This document shows positions 58,167 to 64,000 of a stretch of 64,000 bases of DNA, piece after piece. The stretch is taken from positions 6,169,914 through 6,233,913 of the forward strand of contig NZ_GG770539.1 in the NCBI RefSeq assembly GCF_000154905.1, read 5' to 3'. Position numbers and translations under genes: made by a program. How positions within the stretch are numbered: the stretch's first letter is position 1; each line of letters opens with the position of its first letter. Below the pieces are notes generated by a model. It did not search any database. It saw nothing but the letters and a program-made list of their open reading frames with translations, and was not told the DNA's origin. This DNA is from Streptomyces sp. SPB074. GTDB lineage: Bacteria; Actinomycetota; Actinomycetes; Streptomycetales; Streptomycetaceae.

Positions 58167-58342
58167 CAGGCGTCGGCCTCCGGGGTGTACGCGGCCTCGG
58201 TGGGCGCGTCGAGGGCGCGGAGCGTGAGGCAGGGCCAGCGCTCGCCGTCGTGCTTGCAGTGCGGCGAGTCCGGATACCGCGTGTGCCGCCCGCGCAGCTC
58301 GGCAAGGAGCCGCTCGGCCTCGGGGTGCTCGGGTCCGGTCAT
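58166..58342 (-). CDS. small phage protein (58 aa)
   Basis: MTGPEHPEAERLLAELRGRH then PHCKHDGERWPCLTL, a possible zinc site. Overlaps its neighbours by 1-4 nt. Confidence 0.62.
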   Translation of the reverse strand: MTGPEHPEAERLLAELRGRHTRYPDSPHCKHDGERWPCLTLRALDAPTEAAYTPEADA

Positions 58343-58701
58343 CGTGAACTCTCCGTACGGGTGTAGTGCCTGCGGCTGGGGGCCTCGTGGAGCGTGAGAT
58401 GCCCGGCCCGGGAAAGGGCGGCGAAGTCGGCGCGGATGGTGGCGCGCTGGAGGCCGGGGAGCCCAAGACGGCTGTACTCGCGGGCGGCGCGGCGCGGCGT
58501 CCACTCGCCGCCCTTGCTGCGGATCGTGGCGAGGAGCAGCGCGCGGCGCTCGGCCGTGGACGGCTCCTCACCGAGACCGGGCGGGGTGCAGAGCATCCCG
58601 GCGCGGTCGAGCGCGACCGCAATCCCGAAGGGGGTGCGCCCGGTCTTCAGTGCTTCATGAATCACGGCGGCAGCCGCGTCCTTGGCGAAGCTCATGCTCA
58701 T
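58339..58701 (-). CDS. winged-helix-like phage protein (120 aa)
   Basis: Middle and C-terminal part has RRALLLATIRSKGGEWTPRRAAREY and IRADFAALSRAGHLTLHE, a winged-helix DNA-binding look. Function unknown; possible early regulator. Confidence 0.63.
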   Translation of the reverse strand: MSMSFAKDAAAAVIHEALKTGRTPFGIAVALDRAGMLCTPPGLGEEPSTAERRALLLATIRSKGGEWTPRRAAREYSRLGLPGLQRATIRADFAALSRAGHLTLHEAPSRRHYTRTESSR

Positions 58702-58829
58702 CGGTCATCCCCCTTCCGAGCGGCAGGCAGTGCGGTGACGAGGACCCGGCGGATGCGGGCACCGGCCGGGTGCCGCAGCCGCGCGCAGTGCGGGCAAGTA
58801 CGAGGGTCGTGCTGGGCGGTGTCGCTCAC
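58698..58829 (-). CDS. small CxxC phage protein (43 aa)
   Basis: GTG 58,829 overlaps the upstream stop (GTGA) and its TGA overlaps the next ATG. Product contains TCPHCARLRHPAGARIRR. Small zinc-knuckle-like. Confidence 0.6.
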   Translation of the reverse strand: MSDTAQHDPRTCPHCARLRHPAGARIRRVLVTALPAARKGDDR

Positions 58830-59215
58830 GCCGCCACCTCGCTCTCCGTCTGCGTGCCCGGGATCGGCCGGGGCGTCGCGATCTCGATCTCGGCCAGGCG
58901 GTCGATCAGGCGGTGGACGGCGACGCCGTGGAGAGGCAGGGAGCCGTCGTCAGCGATCTCCGCAATCAGCTTGTCGAGCCGGTCGTCCAGCTCATGACGA
59001 GCGTGCGAGTCCCGGCCCTCGCGGGCGGCCTGCGATTCGAGCGCGGCCAGGTCGGCCAACTCTTCGGCGAAGCCCTCGGGGTCCTCGGCGGCGGTTTGCG
59101 CGAGGCCGCGCAGCACGGCGCCGAGGTAGTGGGTGACGTCGAGCCGGGCACCGGTCGGCGTCTCATGCACGTAGATGCGGAACGGGCCGGTGACGGCGGG
59201 AGACGTCGGCTTCAT
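58826..59215 (-). CDS. hypothetical phage protein (129 aa)
   Basis: From ATG 59,215. Helical; ELADLAALESQAAREGRDSHARHELDDRLDKLIAEIADDG region (residues 50-90). ATG abuts the upstream stop. Confidence 0.63.
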   Translation of the reverse strand: MKPTSPAVTGPFRIYVHETPTGARLDVTHYLGAVLRGLAQTAAEDPEGFAEELADLAALESQAAREGRDSHARHELDDRLDKLIAEIADDGSLPLHGVAVHRLIDRLAEIEIATPRPIPGTQTESEVAA

Positions 59216-59820
59216 TACGCGGCCCTCCGCAGGTCGTTGCTCTGGCCGGTGAAGCGGACGGTGACGGGCCCGACCCGGCCGCTGGCGGTGAGAAGCGGCC
59301 CGTCTTCGGCGTCCTCCGACAGCGACAGGACCCGGTACCACCAGTCCCACGCTTCGTCACTCAAGGGGTGGGCGACGACGGCCAGCTCGGTCGGGCTGAC
59401 GACCTCGGTCGACACGAGTCCGCGCGCCTGCCACGCCCCGCGCAGCAATGCGTCGACCCGCGCGGCGGGGGACTTCGAGGTCGCGATCTGTACCTCTGCG
59501 GCGATGTCGTGCACGGCCTGCGAGCAGACCGGCACGGACACCCGTACGGGGATCGCGGCGCCGTCGCCGCGCATGATGATGGTGGCCAGCGTCCACAGCT
59601 CGACGCCCGCGTCCGTCGCGGTCGTGGTGATGAGGCCGCCCCGCTCGTGGAGCCAGGGGAGCAGGTCATCGGCGCGGGCGACGCTCACGTACACGCCGTC
59701 GGGCGTCACCGTGGCTTCGGCTGCGGTGAGACCGAAGGTCTCCACCGCGTACTCGAAGGCTTGTTCGTTCTGCCGCCGGGCGGCGTACCGGCCGGCGAAG
59801 TCGTGGCTAGTCTGTGTCAC
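59215..59820 (-). CDS. hypothetical phage protein (201 aa)
   Basis: Starts MTQTSHDFAGRYAARRQNEQ. Mixed alpha/beta, with VYVSVARADDLLPWLHERGG and ELAVVAHPLSDEAWDWW. No family recognised; early operon. Confidence 0.63.
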   Translation of the reverse strand: MTQTSHDFAGRYAARRQNEQAFEYAVETFGLTAAEATVTPDGVYVSVARADDLLPWLHERGGLITTTATDAGVELWTLATIIMRGDGAAIPVRVSVPVCSQAVHDIAAEVQIATSKSPAARVDALLRGAWQARGLVSTEVVSPTELAVVAHPLSDEAWDWWYRVLSLSEDAEDGPLLTASGRVGPVTVRFTGQSNDLRRAA

Positions 59821-59907
59821 GACGCTTCCTCTCTTCGGTGCAGTTGGGTGGGTGGCGTCACAGGGGCTGTCACGGACCGGCCAGGGTCCAGGCAGCCCCG
59901 CTTTGTG

Positions 59908-60111
59908 TCAGGCGGCGTCCGTAAGGGCGACGGGCGCGGGCCGCTTGCGGCGGATCGGGCGGGCCGGGGCCTGGAGCGGTGTCGGCGCGAGGATGCGGCG
60001 GAGCGCGATGATCACTTCCTCGGGCGGGGCCGGGGCGGCGTCGACGCGCGCGGCGATCTCCTCCACCACGGCATCCCCGAGAAGCGCGCGGCGACGCTCG
60101 GCCGGGGTCAC
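59908..60111 (-). CDS. small phage protein (67 aa)
   Basis: GTG 60,111 overlaps the Cro-like gene stop (GTGA). Helical ALLGDAVVEEIAARVDAAP then a basic tail (PIRRKRPAP). Confidence 0.62.
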   Translation of the reverse strand: MTPAERRRALLGDAVVEEIAARVDAAPAPPEEVIIALRRILAPTPLQAPARPIRRKRPAPVALTDAA

Positions 60112-60407
60112 GCGGCGATCCGCGCGACCGAGGTGGACACGGATTCCTCGGACACGGACCGGCCCAGCGGCTCCCAGAGGACCAATTCGTCGACGCCGAG
60201 TCGCCGTGCGATCGCGACCGCGACGGTGCGCGATGCGGTGGAGCGCTCGCCGGTCCGCAGGAAACCGATCGCGGCCGGGTGGACGCCCGCTTCGCGCGCC
60301 AGCTCGCGGACGCTGATCTCGCGTCCGGTGCCGGTACGGGACATCAGGCGCCGCAGCAACTCCGGGTCTACCAGGCGCATTCGGGTGGGGGGTGTGAGAG
60401 AGGGCAC
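60108..60407 (-). CDS. XRE-family HTH regulator (Cro-like)
   Basis: A 99-residue protein with HTH ISVRELAREAGVHPAAIGFLRTGERST near 30-58. Divergent from the CI-like gene at 60,686 with an operator region between, the classic lysogeny-switch layout. First gene of the minus-strand early operon. Confidence 0.78.
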   Translation of the reverse strand: MPSLTPPTRMRLVDPELLRRLMSRTGTGREISVRELAREAGVHPAAIGFLRTGERSTASRTVAVAIARRLGVDELVLWEPLGRSVSEESVSTSVARIAA

Positions 60408-60429
60408 AGGTCACCTCTTTCTGCTCGTG

Positions 60430-60660
60430 AGGCCAGGATCACGAGAGAAAAATACACGCACGTAGACGTGACGTCTACGTACATAGAGATTTAGTGCGCT
60501 CTGTGTCGCTGTACGTTCGCTGCGTGCTCACGCTGGCTGTCGAATCGGGCAGACACGGCCGATATCGACCTTCGTAGACACTGGGGCGGCAGTGCAGGCA
60601 GACTCGGCGGCTGACCAGCCCAGACGGGAGCAAGCCTCGTATGTCTCGTAGACACCACGA
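60430..60660. promoter_or_regulatory. lysogeny-switch operator/promoter region
   Basis: Contains the palindrome ACGTAGACGT-G-ACGTCTACGT at 60,454-60,475, and GTAGAC half-sites near 60,574 and 60,649. On the minus strand TATTTT lies 17 nt after TAGACG, a plausible early promoter overlapped by the palindrome. It separates the Cro-like and CI-like genes. Confidence 0.65.
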
Positions 60661-60685
60661 GACCCACACGTCACAGAGGAACCAC

Positions 60686-61075
60686 ATGGCCCAGGAGCTA
60701 GCAGATCTCGTCCGAAAGCAGCGCAAGGCGCTGAAGCTGTCCATGGAGGACGTGGCCGAGCGGGCGCTCGATCCCGCGTCTGGCACCACCGTGTCGGTCG
60801 GCTGGATCGGCAAGCTGGAGCGCGGCGAGCCAACGCGGGCACCCAGCAAGGAGGTACTGAAAGCGCTTCAGTCCGTCCTCGGCGTACCCCTCCGCGATCT
60901 GCAAGAGGCCGCCTCGGCCCAGTACTTCGGGTATCGCGTGGAGTGGAGTACGGACTCCTCGGCGCGGGTGCTCGCCGCGAAAATCGGAGAGCTAGGGCTG
61001 ACGCGGCAGGACAGGCAGGAGCTTGCAGAGATCGCCGAGATGTTCGCGCGGCGGCGAGCTCGACATCAGGACTGA
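60686..61075 (+). CDS. CI-like XRE-family repressor
   Basis: A 129-residue protein from ATG 60,686 with AGAGGA upstream. HTH region LADLVRKQRKALKLSMEDVAERAL and SVGWIGKLERGEP. The C-terminal half (LAAKIGELGLTRQDRQELAEIAEMF) is helical, no protease domain. Probably maintains lysogeny by repressing the early operon. Confidence 0.75.
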   Translation: MAQELADLVRKQRKALKLSMEDVAERALDPASGTTVSVGWIGKLERGEPTRAPSKEVLKALQSVLGVPLRDLQEAASAQYFGYRVEWSTDSSARVLAAKIGELGLTRQDRQELAEIAEMFARRRARHQD

Positions 61076-61222
61076 AGCGTAATCATCACACTATTCCTCA
61101 TCTTGAGCTGATCATTCTGCATTCATGACTCGCTGTGGCATTGTCGGGATCAACCACCTAAACGGCGCACGCGGGGGCACGGCGCCCGGGTGCGAGCGCC
61201 GAAAGAGGGGGAACCCACCGAC

Positions 61223-61564
61223 ATGCCAGAGCCTGTGCCGCCCACCGTGCACATGCAGATCGTCCCGAGCCTGCCAGGAGGCCGAGCGGCCGTGGCCGTC
61301 GAGCAAGACGGCCACTTCACCTGGCTCGTTGCCGAGGGGCACATCACCGCCCAAGCGGTGGAGGAGATGACAGCACAGCTACAGGGCCTGCTATCGCTTG
61401 GGAACTGGGTGCAGGCTTGGAGCGGAGCGGCGGACCCTGCTCGGCCCGTCGACGCCTCGCCGTCCCGGATCGCGGCGAGTGCTGGGGCGGGGCGTGAAGC
61501 CGGGCTCGCCGATGAACGTCAGCTGGATTCGACCGGGCTCGATGCCGCGGACCCCACGACGTGA
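61223..61564 (+). CDS. small protein overlapping the integrase 3' end
   Basis: ATG 61,223 (AGGGGGA upstream), 113 codons. First about 65 residues (VHMQIVPSLPGGRAAVAVEQ..., EEMTAQLQGLL) are coding-like. The last about 58 overlap the convergent integrase gene antisense and are low complexity. Probably real with a long overlap, or truncated by the integrase. Confidence 0.45.
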   Translation: MPEPVPPTVHMQIVPSLPGGRAAVAVEQDGHFTWLVAEGHITAQAVEEMTAQLQGLLSLGNWVQAWSGAADPARPVDASPSRIAASAGAGREAGLADERQLDSTGLDAADPTT

Positions 61565-62989
61565 CGCCTTGTGGAGGTGGACGTTCACCACGGTCCGGAT
61601 GACTTCGCGCTTCTGGTCCAGCTTCAGCCACTCCCAGACCGTCTCTGGGTCGGGGGCCTCCAAGAGCTCCTTGATGGCGGTGGGGGCCTCCTCCTGACTT
61701 CCAGCGATCACGTCTCGCTCAGCGGCGATCAGCGGGAGGAGGGTCTGCTCGACGCCTGACAGTGAGACGGCCGACAGCAGTGGCTCCCCTTCCTTGTTGA
61801 ACTGCTGGGACAGCTCCCGTGCCTGCGTGAGTTGCAGCTCGTAGGCCGCCAGCCGTTTCTGTGCGGCAGCGCAGCCTTCCGCAACAGCTGTCCTGTCAGG
61901 AGCTAGCGCCTTCGCGGCAGTTGGCTTGCGCAGCCAACTGAACAGCGCCTCCTCGACGTAGGCGTCGAGCCATGCCTCGGGCAGGGCGGTGTCGCGCAGC
62001 CCTGCGCACTCGTAGTACGGCACTGACCGATCGCGCTGCGGGGCCTTCTTGGCCTTCAGCAGCGCTCCGCACTCGCCGCAGCGCCCGATGCGGGAGAGGA
62101 GATGCTTCACCCTCGAATCGCGCTGCATTCGACGGGATGGGTCGCGGAGCTTGGCGACCACGCGGTGGTAAAGCTCCTCGGGCACCACGGCCTCCCACGC
62201 GGCCTTGCCGATCAGCTGCCCCTTGGAGTGCCGGATACCGATGTGGGACGGATTGATCATGACCACCCGCACTCGCGAAGCGTCCCACGCGATGCCAGAC
62301 CGGTGACGAGCCGACTCACCCTGGTCTTCAAGCCAAATCGCCACCCGGTACAGAGAGACGCCGCTGTCCACCATCTCGAACATCCGAATGAGCAGAGGTC
62401 CTTGAGTAGGGTCTGGCTCCTGCCCGATCAGCTCGCCGGTGTCAGGGTCGTACCGTCGACGGTGGCCGAACGGCACTGCGCCCCGAGGGGCGCCCTGTTC
62501 CAGAGACCGGCGGGCCGTCCGGAGGTTTCGGGCCCGAATGGACTCGCCTTCATCTTCGGCTGCGACAGCGTCCTGCGCTGTGATGCGGCGGTCGTCCTTG
62601 TTGGCCATGTCGAACACCATGCCGCCGTAGCAGAGAAGCACACCGGATGCTTCGAGGGCATCGCGGAGACGCACGTACTCCGCCAGGTCCCGGTACATCC
62701 GCGAGGCGTCCGGCGCCACCAAGACGGTGGCCTGCGCAGTGGGGAGAGCCTCCAGCAAAGCTTCGAAGTCGTCACGCTCTTTGCGTCGGAAACGAGTGGC
62801 CGAGGCGCCGGCGTCCTTGAATACGCGGTCAACCGTCCAACAGAGCTTCGCGCACGTGTCGCGCCCATCGGAGACCTGGTCCTCGGTGCTGCGAGATCGG
62901 CCGAGCGGGTCACGCGACTGACGGGCGTAGAGATATGCAATCACCTGTCCTTTTGTCTCAAGGTGCAGGTATGAAGCAGGAATTGGCAT
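61391..62989 (-). CDS. int: large serine integrase
   Basis: A 532-residue serine recombinase. The N-terminal catalytic domain includes IAYLYARQSRDPLGRSRS with the nucleophilic Ser in YARQS near 24, and DASRMYRDLAEYVRLRDAL. The recombinase domain has GAVPFGHRRRYDP, and the zinc-ribbon part has CGECGALLKA...YECAG. A coiled-coil motif region (ELQLTQARELSQQFNKEG) follows. Adjacent to the prophage right end, as is usual. Its excision partner is probably the Gp3-like RDF at 56-57 kb. Confidence 0.92.
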   Translation of the reverse strand: MPIPASYLHLETKGQVIAYLYARQSRDPLGRSRSTEDQVSDGRDTCAKLCWTVDRVFKDAGASATRFRRKERDDFEALLEALPTAQATVLVAPDASRMYRDLAEYVRLRDALEASGVLLCYGGMVFDMANKDDRRITAQDAVAAEDEGESIRARNLRTARRSLEQGAPRGAVPFGHRRRYDPDTGELIGQEPDPTQGPLLIRMFEMVDSGVSLYRVAIWLEDQGESARHRSGIAWDASRVRVVMINPSHIGIRHSKGQLIGKAAWEAVVPEELYHRVVAKLRDPSRRMQRDSRVKHLLSRIGRCGECGALLKAKKAPQRDRSVPYYECAGLRDTALPEAWLDAYVEEALFSWLRKPTAAKALAPDRTAVAEGCAAAQKRLAAYELQLTQARELSQQFNKEGEPLLSAVSLSGVEQTLLPLIAAERDVIAGSQEEAPTAIKELLEAPDPETVWEWLKLDQKREVIRTVVNVHLHKASRRGVRGIEPGRIQLTFIGEPGFTPRPSTRRDPGRRGVDGPSRVRRSAPSLHPVPKR

Positions 62990-63026
62990 GATGTGAGGCT
63001 AGCGCGGCGTTCCCGCCCTATGGTGA

Positions 63027-63044
63027 GTGATCGGTCGACCACTT
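63027..63044. other. attR candidate (prophage-host junction)
   Basis: The reading frame of the VanX gene becomes coding at GGTCGACCAC (63,033-63,042), preceded by an in-frame TGA at 63,028-63,030. The junction between phage and host thus lies here. The exact crossover dinucleotide is not visible without attP/attB. Confidence 0.65.
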
Positions 63045-63513
63045 CGTCCGCTGGGCCGAAGACCTCTCCGACCAGCGCATGAAGGCGGAGTTCTACCCCC
63101 GCGTCGACAAGACCCGCCTCGTCGCCGACGGATACATCGCGGAGAAGTCCGGCCACAGCCGTGGCTCCACCCTCGACCTCAGCTTCGTCCGCCTCCCCGC
63201 ACACCCCACCCGCCCCTACGTCCCCGGCGAGCCCCTCACCTCCTGCTACGGGCCCAAGTCCGCCCGCTTCCCCGACGCCGCGGTCGACACGGGCACCGGC
63301 TTCGACTGCTTCGACACCCTCGCCCACACCGACGACCCGCGGATCAGCGCCGTTCAGCGCGCCCACCGCGAACTCCTCACATCCACCCTGGAGCGCGAGG
63401 GCTTCACCAACCTCCCCGAGGAGTGGTGGCACTTCACCCACCAGCCCGAGCAGTACCCCGACACCTTCTTCGACTTCCCGGTCACCCGGCGTTTGCTGAC
63501 CTCCCGCCCCTGA
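63034..63513 (+). pseudogene. vanX: VanX-like D-Ala-D-Ala dipeptidase, 3' part
   Basis: About 159 codons of the C-terminal part of a zinc dipeptidase that cleaves D-Ala-D-Ala: DHFVRWAEDL, MKAEFYPRVDK, SGHSRGSTLDLSF (zinc His and Asp), and PEEWWHFTHQ (catalytic Glu and His). The N-terminal half is missing and expected at the left prophage end outside the window. Excision would restore the gene. An ATG at 63,079 could start a short product without function. Confidence 0.88.
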
Positions 63514-63588
63514 CCCGCCCTCACCCCCCTTCCTCCACAAGGACATCCCGCCGTCACCCTCACCCCAGGGATCGGATACAGTCCGCGC

Positions 63589-64000
63589 GTGTCCCGGACC
63601 CACTCCACCCCCGACGGCTCCGGAGGTGCCCCGGCCTGCGCCGGTCCGCAGCCCTTCTCGCACTGTTCGAGCTGCGGAGCCCCCTACGCCGAGGCCCGCT
63701 CCTGGCCGCGCACCTGCGCCGTCTGCGGAGCCACGGCCTACGGCAACCCGCTGCCGGTCGCGGTCGCCCTCCAGCCGGTGTACGACCGCGCCGGCACCGG
63801 ACTGGTCGTCATCACCCGCGCCATCGAACCCGCCAAGGGCACCGTCGCCCTCCCGGGCGGCTTCGTGGACCACGACGAGGACTGGCGCCACGCCGTCGTA
63901 CGCGAACTCCGCGAGGAGACCGGGATCGAGACGGAACCGCGCGACGTGCGCCTCGCCGACGCCCTCAGCTCCTCCGACGGCCACCTCCTCCTCTTCGGCA
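63589..64000 (+). CDS. NUDIX hydrolase with zinc ribbon, partial
   Basis: GTG 63,589; at least 137 codons, cut by the window edge. N-terminal zinc ribbon CSSCGAPY...CAVCGATAY, then a Nudix box GGFVDHDEDWRHAVVRELRE plus ETGI (G-x5-E-x7-REU-x-EE-x-GU intact). Hydrolyses nucleoside-diphosphate-linked substrates. Host gene just past the prophage. Confidence 0.85.
   Translation, partial: MSRTHSTPDGSGGAPACAGPQPFSHCSSCGAPYAEARSWPRTCAVCGATAYGNPLPVAVALQPVYDRAGTGLVVITRAIEPAKGTVALPGGFVDHDEDWRHAVVRELREETGIETEPRDVRLADALSSSDGHLLLFG

Noticed and set aside
60641..60685. Upstream ATG for the CI-like repressor
   Set aside because: It has no Shine-Dalgarno and would place extra residues over an operator half-site; ATG 60,686 has AGAGGA.
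1..64000. CRISPR array
   Set aside because: No regularly spaced short direct repeats noticed; the repeats found are protein-coding or operators.

Overview
This window is high-GC actinobacterial DNA, almost certainly Streptomyces. GTG and TTG starts, third-position GC and the flanking host genes all point that way. Nearly all of it (1 to about 63,035) is the right-hand part of a large integrated siphophage-type prophage. The left prophage end lies outside the window. The right end lies beside a large serine integrase and interrupts a VanX-like D-Ala-D-Ala dipeptidase gene, whose 3' part (63,034-63,513) is followed by a NUDIX hydrolase cut by the window edge.

Late region (1-27,501, mostly minus strand, read right to left): terminase small subunit, terminase large subunit, portal, a fused head-morphogenesis/2H-phosphoesterase/protease protein, major capsid protein, head and fibre-like proteins including a 1,725-residue repeat protein, a tail-tube candidate, a Stealth-like protein, a head-tail adaptor and a tail-completion candidate. 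Several cargo genes interrupt this run. They are an apparently intact murC between capsid and protease genes, a plus-strand HNH endonuclease gene, a plus-strand HIT plus deoxyribosyltransferase pair, and an IS5-family element inserted in a second HNH gene. The capsid and tail-tube genes share an unusual leader: an identical 15-nt motif followed by a hairpin that contains the Shine-Dalgarno sequence.

Accessory region (27,558-47,100): a frameshifted GntR regulator, a lipoprotein, a PP2C/DUF6884 operon, three tandem Y-RNA-like structured RNAs directly upstream of a Ro60 (TROVE) gene, a VapBC-like pair, a plus-strand cluster of small genes, an RNA ligase, and many small proteins. Five promoters share one architecture with TGCCTA/TAGGCA operator half-sites, which suggests a phage regulon. 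Several genes here carry frameshifts or in-frame TGA codons, so the prophage may be decaying (or the assembly contains errors).

Early region (47,095-61,100): tightly overlapping minus-strand genes for replication and recombination (helicase-loader-like, replication protein, replication protein-HNH fusion, RuvC-like, RusA, DnaQ-like exonuclease, RecB/Cas4-like nuclease), a TerD protein and a Gp3-like recombination directionality factor. A divergent Cro/CI-type switch at 60.1-61.1 kb is followed by the integrase. RNA-handling functions recur across the prophage: Ro60 and Y RNAs, RNA ligase, and a 2H phosphoesterase domain.
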